A stretch of DNA of 11,012 nt from Dehalococcoides mccartyi. Its GTDB lineage: Bacteria > Chloroflexota > Dehalococcoidia > UBA2979. Under the pieces are notes generated by a model. The model had not been told where the DNA came from. It saw only the letters and a program-made list of their open reading frames with translations, and did not search any database. The stretch spans positions 1 to 11,012 of the forward strand of contig CAMDAY010000053.1 of the NCBI GenBank assembly GCA_945888895.1. Reading direction: 5' to 3'. Made by a program: the position numbers and the translations under genes. Below, piece by piece: positions 6,222 through 11,012 of the stretch. Position 1 is the stretch's first letter. The number at the start of each line of letters is the position of its first letter.

Positions 6222-6392
6222 ATGATGCCCGGATTGATCGTGCTGTTCGTCGCCTACGTCGCGCTTACCGCGTGGCAGGCGCGCCGTGCCCTCCGCGCCC
6301 CCCTGGCGACACGGCAGGCCGAGGCAATCCGCTTCCTCATCGTCAGTTTCCTCGGCGTGCCGATCGCCGTGGCGATGATCCTCGCCCTCTAG
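6222..6392 (+). CDS. Small two-helix membrane protein (56 residues)
   Basis: The short frame encodes MMPGLIVLFVAYVALTAWQ, a basic connector (ARRALRAPLATRQAEAIR) and a second hydrophobic segment (FLIVSFLGVPIAVAMILAL) to the TAG at 6390-6392. This gives a helix-loop-helix hairpin with a positively charged loop, predicted cytoplasmic by the positive-inside rule. The strongest evidence for expression is GAGGAGG at 6207-6213, eight bases before ATG 6222 (ATG 6225 is an alternative start). I do not recognise a family. It stands between the sugar-dehydrogenase-like lipoprotein gene and leuS. A longer frame overlapping it (from 6164) lacks a Shine-Dalgarno and is Arg/Pro-rich, typical of a shadow. 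Confidence 0.72.
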   Translation: MMPGLIVLFVAYVALTAWQARRALRAPLATRQAEAIRFLIVSFLGVPIAVAMILAL

Positions 6393-6394
6393 CG

Positions 6395-6419
6395 GGGGCG
6401 CTGTAACTGGGGCGCTGTA
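6395..6419 (+). repeat. Tandem 11-bp direct repeat upstream of leuS
   Basis: GGGGCGCTGTA occurs at 6395-6405 and again at 6409-6419, a 14-bp period, just after the small membrane gene stop and before the putative leuS -10. It could be a regulator site or a slippage product. Confidence 0.5.
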
Positions 6420-6441
6420 GCGCTCCGGCGGCGCGATTCGA

Positions 6442-6447
6442 TACCCT
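6442..6447 (+). promoter_or_regulatory. Candidate -10 element for the leuS leader transcript
   Basis: TACCCT at 6442-6447 would start transcription near 6455, giving a ~150-nt leader. The -35 region is poor. The call depends mainly on the presence of a structured leader downstream. Confidence 0.3.
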
Positions 6448-6476
6448 GAACGTCATCGCAGTTCGAGGAACGCCAC

Positions 6477-6524
6477 ATGCACGTCCCGCCCGTCCTGCCC
6501 ACGGCTCGGCTCGTCCTTACCTAG
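6477..6524 (+). CDS. Putative 15-codon leucine leader peptide upstream of leuS
   Basis: The frame reads MHVPPVLPTARLVLT and stops at TAG 6522-6524. GAGGAA at 6465-6470 sits six bases before the ATG, better than the ribosome binding site of leuS itself. Three of 15 codons are Leu (CTG codon 7, CTC codon 12, CTT codon 14), with two near the end where a stalled ribosome would matter; CTT looks uncommon in this GC-rich window. The last base of the stop codon is the first base of an 11-bp hairpin. This is the layout of ribosome-mediated attenuators that sense a charged tRNA, and leuS is the enzyme that charges tRNA-Leu. The ORF is short and could be chance; comparison with related genomes would decide. 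Confidence 0.5.
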   Translation: MHVPPVLPTARLVLT

Positions 6525-6566
6525 GCGGCGTCGCCAGCAGCGACGTCGCCCGCCCGGATCACGGGC
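6524..6566 (+). promoter_or_regulatory. Tandem hairpins in leuS leader (candidate attenuator)
   Basis: GGCGGCGTCGC (6524-6534) pairs with GCGACGTCGCC (6540-6550) over 11 bp, including one G-U pair, with loop CAGCA. GCCCG (6552-6556) pairs with CGGGC (6562-6566), loop GATCA, immediately afterwards. No U-tract follows, so a classic intrinsic terminator is not formed; Rho-dependent or translational control would fit better. GTCCCG in the leader ORF (6483-6488) is complementary to CGGGAC (6595-6600) next to the leuS start, which could mask ribosome access when the leader is not translated. No T-box consensus (AGGGTGGNACCGCG) is present. Confidence 0.5.
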
Positions 6567-6606
6567 ACGGCCGAACACGTAACGGATCGCCAGACGGGAC
6601 CCTCGC

Positions 6607-9114
6607 ATGACCTCCGACACGACTTCTGACACCGGACGCGGCGAGCGCTACGCACCTCGATCGATCGAGGTGGCGTGGCAGGCCCGCTGGGAGCGCGACG
6701 ACCTGTACCGCACCCCCGACCACGTCGAGGGCCGCCCGAACCGCTATCACCTGACGATGTTCCCATACCCCTCGGGCGACCTCCACGTGGGGCACTGGTT
6801 CGCGATGGCGCCGTCCGACACCCTCGCGCGGTACTTCCGCATGCGCGGCCACAACGTGCTGTTCCCGATGGGCTTCGACGCCTTCGGCCTGCCGGCGGAG
6901 AACGCCGCGCTGAAGGGTGGCCTGCACCCGGCCGACTGGACGCGCGGCAACATCGAGCGGATGCGCGGCCAACTGAAGAGCATGGGCGCGACGTTCGACT
7001 GGTCGCGCGAGGTAAACACCAGCGCGCCCGAGTACTACAAGTGGACGCAGTGGTGGTTCACGCAGCTCTTCAAACAGGGGCTCGCGTACCGCAAGTACGC
7101 CGCGGCCAACTGGTGCCCCTCCTGCAACACCACGCTCGCCAACGAGCAGGTCGTCGACGGCCGCTGCGAGCGCTGCGACACCCTGGTCGAGCAGCGCGCG
7201 ATGGAACAGTGGTTCTTCGCGATCACGAAGTACGCCGAGGAGCTGCTGCACAACGAGGAGCTCGACTGGCCCGAGCACGTGAAGACGATGCAACGCAACT
7301 GGATCGGCCGCTCGGAGGGCGCCGAGGCTGCGTTCGCCCTCGAGGCCCCGACGGCAGACGGCGTCGACGAGATCCGCGTGTTCACCACGCGCCCGGACAC
7401 GCTCTACGGCGTGACGTTCATGGTGCTGGCGCCGGAGCACCCGCTGGTCGCGCAGATCACCACGCCCGACCACCTCGACGAGGTGCGCGCCTACCAGGAG
7501 CGCGCGAGCCACGCGACGGAGATCGAGCGGCTGTCGACGGAACGCGAGAAGACCGGGGCGTTCACCGGAGCGTACTGCGTGAACCACCTCACCGGCGACC
7601 GCGTGCCGATCTGGGTCGCGGACTACGTGCTCGCCTCGTACGGCACAGGCGCGGTGATGGCCGTGCCCGCGCACGACCAGCGCGACTTCGAGTTCGCGAA
7701 GAAGTACGACCTGCCGATCAAGGTCGTCATCTCCCCGCCCCCGATCGATGGGGTGCCGTGGGACGGGGCCGAGCTCGACGAAGCGTGGACCGCCGAGGGC
7801 ACCCTCGTGGGCTCGCAGCAGTTCGACGGCATGGCGAACGTCGAGGCGAAGAAGGCTGTCGCCAACCACATGGCGGAGCACGGCTGGGGCGGCTCGACGA
7901 TCAACTACCGCCTGCGCGACTGGCTGATCTCGCGCCAGCGGTACTGGGGCGCGCCGATCCCGATCGTGTACTGCGACGACTGCGGCACCGTCACGGTGCC
8001 CGAGGATCAACTGCCCGTCGAGCTGCCGTACGACGTGGAGTTCGTCCCGACCGGCCAGTCGCCCCTCGCGCTGTCCGAAGAGTTCGTCCACACGACGTGC
8101 CCACAGTGCGGCAAGCCCGCGCGGCGCGAGACGGACACCATGGACACGTTCATGTGCTCGTCCTGGTACTACATGCGCTACCCCGACTCGCAGGACGCCG
8201 AGGCTGCGTTCTCACGTGCGTCTGCAGACACCTGGCTTCCCGTCGACCAGTACACGGGCGGCTCCGAACACGCGACGATGCACCTGCTCTACGCGCGCTT
8301 CTTCTACAAGGTCGCGCGTGACCTCGGCCTCGTGCCGGGCGATGAGCCGTTCACGCGCTACTTCTCGCAGGGCCAGATCCTCGGCCCGGACGGTCGCCGC
8401 ATGTCGAAGTCGCGCGGCAACGTGGTCGCGCCCGACGACCAGGTCGAGAAATGGGGTGCGGACACCTTCCGCGCATACCTCATGTTCCTCGGCCCGTGGG
8501 ACCAGGGTGGGCCGTACGACGTCGACAGCATCGTCGGCGTCTCGCGCTGGCTGAACCGGGTATGGAACGTCGTCACCGACCCGCCCGCCCTCGTCGACGA
8601 CGCCGCACGAGGCAAGGCGCTGCGCCGCTCTGCGCACGCCACGCTGCAGAAGGTGACCGAGGACCTCGAGGCCAAGCGCTTCAACACCGCCATCGCGGCG
8701 ATGATGGAGCTGACAAACGACATGCAGCGCCTGCGCGACGAGGGCACCGCCGACGAGGCGGCGTGGATCGACGCCGTGCACCTGCTGACGCTGATGCTCG
8801 CGCCGCCCTGCCCGCATCTCGCCGAAGAACTCTGGCATCGCGTCCCGCGCATCACGACAGGCGCGGCATGGTCCGTGCACCATCAGTCGTGGCCCGACTA
8901 CGATTCCGCCGCGATCGTGCGCGACACCGTGGACCTCGTCGTCCAGGTGAACGGCAAGGTGCGTGACCGCATCGAGGTCGCCACCGACGCCGACGAGGCG
9001 GCGGCGCGAGCCACCGCCGAGGGCGCCCCGCGCATCGCGGAGCAGCTCGACGGCAAGGACATCGTGCGCGTGATCTACGTGCCCGGGCGGCTGCTGAACT
9101 TCGTGGTCAGGTAG
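6607..9114 (+). CDS. leuS: Leucyl-tRNA synthetase
   Basis: This 835-residue class I synthetase charges tRNA-Leu with leucine in the cytoplasm. Its length is normal for bacterial LeuRS. Motifs in order: MFPYPSGDLHVGHW (51-64) carrying the HIGH signature as HVGH; zinc-ribbon pairs Cys170/Cys173 and Cys187/Cys190; the CP1 editing domain with VFTTRPDTLYGVTFMVLAPE and YGTGAVMAVPAHDQRDFEFA, so proofreading looks intact; a second Cys set at 456/459 and 498/501; MDTFMCSSWYYMRY; and the KMSKS loop as RMSKS (598-602). The C-terminal part carries VQVNGKVRDRIEV, the usual LeuRS C-terminal domain. ATG 6607 has only a weak GGGA upstream, consistent with control through the leader. The TAG overlaps the next gene's GTG by one base. 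Confidence 0.98.
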   Translation: MTSDTTSDTGRGERYAPRSIEVAWQARWERDDLYRTPDHVEGRPNRYHLTMFPYPSGDLHVGHWFAMAPSDTLARYFRMRGHNVLFPMGFDAFGLPAENAALKGGLHPADWTRGNIERMRGQLKSMGATFDWSREVNTSAPEYYKWTQWWFTQLFKQGLAYRKYAAANWCPSCNTTLANEQVVDGRCERCDTLVEQRAMEQWFFAITKYAEELLHNEELDWPEHVKTMQRNWIGRSEGAEAAFALEAPTADGVDEIRVFTTRPDTLYGVTFMVLAPEHPLVAQITTPDHLDEVRAYQERASHATEIERLSTEREKTGAFTGAYCVNHLTGDRVPIWVADYVLASYGTGAVMAVPAHDQRDFEFAKKYDLPIKVVISPPPIDGVPWDGAELDEAWTAEGTLVGSQQFDGMANVEAKKAVANHMAEHGWGGSTINYRLRDWLISRQRYWGAPIPIVYCDDCGTVTVPEDQLPVELPYDVEFVPTGQSPLALSEEFVHTTCPQCGKPARRETDTMDTFMCSSWYYMRYPDSQDAEAAFSRASADTWLPVDQYTGGSEHATMHLLYARFFYKVARDLGLVPGDEPFTRYFSQGQILGPDGRRMSKSRGNVVAPDDQVEKWGADTFRAYLMFLGPWDQGGPYDVDSIVGVSRWLNRVWNVVTDPPALVDDAARGKALRRSAHATLQKVTEDLEAKRFNTAIAAMMELTNDMQRLRDEGTADEAAWIDAVHLLTLMLAPPCPHLAEELWHRVPRITTGAAWSVHHQSWPDYDSAAIVRDTVDLVVQVNGKVRDRIEVATDADEAAARATAEGAPRIAEQLDGKDIVRVIYVPGRLLNFVVR

Positions 9115-9869
9115 TGACGAGCACCCGCGCGGTGTCCTCGATCCGGCACCTGCTGCTCGTAGGCGGCGTCGCGCTCATCGCCCTGCTGGGCGTGGGGTGC
9201 CTCGACCGGCCGGGGCCGCGTCCCGACCGCGGCACCGCGCAGGGCGCGACGGTGGTCTCGTTCCGCACGGCGGACGGCGTGACGCTCAACGGCCGACTCT
9301 GGGCGCGGGATCCTCGCCGCGTCGTGATCTACCTGCACAAATACCGAGGCAACCAGTCGACGTGGTGGCCCATCGCCGCGGAGGGCTCGCCGACCGACCC
9401 GTCCGCGCTCACCCTGGACTTCCGCGGCCACGGAGCATCCGAGGGCGACGCCGATGAGGTGAGCAGCACACCGGAGGACGCCGAGGCCGCACTCGCGTTC
9501 GTGCGCGAGCGTGGCTACCAGCGCACGGTGATCGTCGGGGCGGGGATGGGTGCTGCGGCGGGGATGGTCGCTGCGGCAGACGACCCCACGACCGGGATCC
9601 TGGGCCTGTCCGCCCCGAGCGCGTTCGCCGACCTCGAGCCGGTGAGGCTCGCGCACCGCTTCGAGCAGCGCATCGGACTGATCGCGACGGACGGCGACCT
9701 GTCGGCGAAACAATCGATCGCCGAGTTCCGCCTGCACGCGGCGATTTCTTCGGCGCGCATCGTCACGCTCAGGGGCACGGACCACGGCGAGGGCATGCTC
9801 GTCGGCCAGCGCGGCCGCGAGGCGACCGCCGCCTTCCGGCGGCTGATTGCGGAGCTCTGGCAGTCCTAG
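9114..9869 (+). CDS. Alpha/beta-hydrolase-fold lipoprotein, nucleophile Ser replaced by Gly
   Basis: The 251-residue product begins with a hydrophobic signal segment (HLLLVGGVALIALLGVGC); Cys29 is a possible lipidation site, although Gly at -3 makes the lipobox imperfect. The alpha/beta-hydrolase core is recognisable: VVIYLHKYRGN (oxyanion-hole region, ~70-80), LDFRGHGASEGD (101-112), the nucleophile elbow VGAGMGAAAG (141-150), LSAPSAF (165-171), IATDGD (190-195) and TDHGEGML (222-229). His224 and an Asp (193 or 195) are in place for a triad, but the elbow GxSxG reads GxGxG, with Gly144 (codon GGG, 9543-9545) at the Ser position. It may be a pseudoenzyme, or the nucleophile lies elsewhere. 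GTG 9114 overlaps the leuS stop as TAGTG, so translation is probably coupled by termination-reinitiation. Confidence 0.82.
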   Translation: MTSTRAVSSIRHLLLVGGVALIALLGVGCLDRPGPRPDRGTAQGATVVSFRTADGVTLNGRLWARDPRRVVIYLHKYRGNQSTWWPIAAEGSPTDPSALTLDFRGHGASEGDADEVSSTPEDAEAALAFVRERGYQRTVIVGAGMGAAAGMVAAADDPTTGILGLSAPSAFADLEPVRLAHRFEQRIGLIATDGDLSAKQSIAEFRLHAAISSARIVTLRGTDHGEGMLVGQRGREATAAFRRLIAELWQS

Positions 9870-9871
9870 CG

Positions 9872-9887
9872 CGGTCGAGGTGGACCG
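9872..9887. terminator. Weak hairpin between convergent genes
   Basis: CGGTC (9872-9876) and GACCG (9883-9887) form a 5-bp stem with a GAGGTG loop in the 37-nt gap between two converging stop codons. Its position suits a bidirectional terminator, but the stem is short and no T-run flanks it. Confidence 0.25.
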
Positions 9888-9906
9888 TCCGCCGCGCCGC
9901 GAAGCC

Positions 9907-10776
9907 CTACTCGTCGAAGTCGTCGTCGATACGTCCCCGGGAGCGCTCCTCCCGCGGCGTGTCGCGTCGAGGCGGGAGCACCGCGTCGTCATCGAGCGGC
10001 TCGTTGTCGAAGTCATCGATGATCGCGGGGGCCGGCTGCTGGATCACCTCGCGCCGGCGCGGGCGGAGCAGGTTCTCCAGATCGTCATCGGGATCCTGAT
10101 CGCGCCGCAGCGGGACCGGGCGGGCCGGGCGCGATTCGGTTGCGGAGTCATACGCCGGCTCGTCGTACGTGTCTTCGTCCTCGAACTCCGGCTCGGGCAT
10201 CGCCTCGCGGCGGGCGGGCGCCTCGCGCACGATCGGCGCGGCAGCGGTGTCGCGACGCAGCGTAGGCGCCTGCGGCTCGAGCTGGTCCATCCCGTTACGC
10301 ACGCTGCCGACGAATGCCTCGAGCTGACGGTTGAGCCGTCCGAGCAGGTCGCGGGCGTAGTCGTCCGCGGCGGCCATCTGCTCGCGCGCGATCTGCCGCG
10401 ACTCGTTGATGCGCTGCTGGATGTCCGCGTTCGCCTCTGCGATACGGTCCTCGAGGCGTGCCTCCGCCTCGTGCGCGATCTCCTCGGCGCGCTGACGCGC
10501 CGCCTGCGTGATCTCGTTCGACTCCACGAGGCGCGCGGCTCGCTCCTCCGCCTGCGCGAGCAGGATGCGCCCTTCCTCCTCGGCCTCGCGACGGATCGCC
10601 TCGCGGTGCGCGACGATGTCCTGCGCCTCGCGCACCTCCTGCGGGACGGCGATGCGCATCTGGTCGACGACGTCGAGGAGACGACGGCGGTCCAGGATCG
10701 CGCGGTTGCCGATCGGCATCTTCTGGGCGCTGGCCACCAGCTCTTCCAGACGATCGACCAGGTGCAGCAGATCCAT
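9907..10776 (-). CDS. DivIVA/SepIVA-like coiled-coil protein with acidic disordered tail
   Basis: The 289-residue product starts with a conserved-looking module (MDLLHLVDRLEELVASAQKM, then LLDVVDQMRIAVPQEVREA) that leads into a long Glu/Ala/Arg-rich coiled coil (~47-165, AQDIVAHREAIRREAEEEGR onward). Residues ~166-289 are low-complexity, rich in Pro, Arg, Asp and Glu, with acidic patches (EFEDEDTYDEP, DDFDNEPLDDD) ending in DDDFDE; this tail is likely disordered. The N-terminal pattern resembles mycobacterial SepIVA, a DivIVA-domain septum/envelope factor whose gene lies beside coaD, and the same order occurs here. Coiled-coil composition can mimic other families such as ATP synthase subunit b, so the call rests on the N-terminal motif plus synteny. 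GAGGAGG lies six bases before the ATG, and coaD ends 26 nt upstream, so the pair should be an operon. Confidence 0.78.
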   Translation of the reverse strand: MDLLHLVDRLEELVASAQKMPIGNRAILDRRRLLDVVDQMRIAVPQEVREAQDIVAHREAIRREAEEEGRILLAQAEERAARLVESNEITQAARQRAEEIAHEAEARLEDRIAEANADIQQRINESRQIAREQMAAADDYARDLLGRLNRQLEAFVGSVRNGMDQLEPQAPTLRRDTAAAPIVREAPARREAMPEPEFEDEDTYDEPAYDSATESRPARPVPLRRDQDPDDDLENLLRPRRREVIQQPAPAIIDDFDNEPLDDDAVLPPRRDTPREERSRGRIDDDFDE

Positions 10777-10802
10777 GTTCAGCCTCCTCGCGAAGCGCGC
10801 CG

Positions 10803-11012
10803 TTACTGCTTGGCGAACTTCTTCTGGATCGCCTCGTTCACCCCGTCCGGGACGAACTCGGTCACTTCGCGGCCGAAGCTCGCCAGCTCGCGGATGCGAC
10901 TGGCGCTGACGAACAGATGCTCCAGCGCGGTCATCATGTACACAGACTCGATGTCCGCAGCCATGTTGCGGTTCATCAATGCCATATCGAACTCGTACGT
11001 GAAGTCCGCGAC
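10803..11012 (-). CDS. coaD: Phosphopantetheine adenylyltransferase CoaD, C-terminal part (cut by window edge)
   Basis: The last 69 codons are visible, ending with TAA at 10805-10803; the 5' part lies beyond the right edge. The segment reads VADFTYEFDMALMNRNMA, then a central IESVYMM and VSASRIRELASFGREVTEFV, which is the typical C-terminal half of CoaD: the YE...MNR helix, SSS-like VSAS, and the IRELAxxGxxVxxxVP ending. CoaD joins ATP and 4'-phosphopantetheine to give dephospho-CoA, the penultimate step of coenzyme A synthesis. The frame remains open from 10985 to the window end, so the ATG at 10985 is internal, not the start. The coiled-coil gene follows 26 nt downstream on the same strand. 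Confidence 0.93.
   Translation of the reverse strand, partial: VADFTYEFDMALMNRNMAADIESVYMMTALEHLFVSASRIRELASFGREVTEFVPDGVNEAIQKKFAKQ

Noticed and set aside
6164..6406. 80-codon frame starting before the small membrane gene
   Set aside because: It is Arg/Pro-rich with no ribosome binding site and overlaps the better-supported 56-residue frame.
6448..6606. T-box riboswitch upstream of leuS
   Set aside because: T-boxes often control leuS, but the conserved AGGGTGGNACCGCG element and a terminator with a U-run are absent; CGGGACCC near 6595 is only a superficial match.
6559..8091. Long minus-strand open frame (510 codons) opposite leuS
   Set aside because: It is antisense to the unambiguous leuS gene, Arg/His/Val-rich, without recognisable motifs; long antisense frames are expected in GC-rich coding DNA.
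1..11012. CRISPR arrays, insertion sequences or defence islands
   Set aside because: No regularly spaced repeats, transposase motifs or terminal inverted repeats were seen; the gene set is mostly housekeeping.

Overview
This is a gene-dense, GC-rich (roughly two-thirds G+C or more by eye) bacterial chromosomal segment of mostly housekeeping character. No transposase, integrase gene, CRISPR array or phage gene is visible. Gene content fits Chloroflexota best, with Actinobacteria as the alternative. Pointers are a GreA with a long extra N-terminal domain and a SepIVA/DivIVA-like coiled-coil gene directly behind coaD. The taxon is an inference; no phylogenetic marker was tested.

Layout. Positions 1-1919 are a minus-strand unit: an N-terminally extended GreA-type transcription factor, then an ABC-2 exporter ATPase 8 nt downstream, then its permease with a 4-nt ATGA overlap (cut by the window edge). 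A strong -35 (TTGACA) for this unit lies in the divergent gap. On the plus strand follow rsmG (16S rRNA m7G527 methyltransferase); a hairpin-rich gene-free stretch (2813-3139); a five-helix membrane protein; a GDPD-family phosphodiesterase; a tRNA-Ala(GGC) with encoded CCA; a lipoprotein of the PQQ-type sugar dehydrogenase family; a 56-residue membrane protein; leuS with a structured leader; and an alpha/beta-hydrolase-fold lipoprotein overlapping leuS by 1 nt. Converging from the right edge on the minus strand are the 3' end of coaD and a DivIVA/SepIVA-like coiled-coil gene.

The most interesting items are these. (1) The leuS leader holds a 15-codon ORF with a good Shine-Dalgarno and three Leu codons, whose stop codon abuts an 11-bp hairpin; this looks like a leucine-sensing attenuator. 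(2) GreA is fused to a domain resembling the SAM-like core-binding domain of tyrosine recombinases. (3) The hydrolase-like lipoprotein coupled to leuS has Gly in place of the nucleophile Ser while keeping the His. (4) The intergenic region 2839-3050 is packed with hairpins and may be a dispersed repeat or structured RNA. (5) The tRNA-Ala anticodon stem carries a U28-C42 mismatch.

The genes do not form one pathway. Most serve core information processing (greA, rsmG, tRNA-Ala, leuS), cofactor supply (coaD) and the cell envelope (ABC exporter, lipoproteins, coiled-coil septum/envelope protein).
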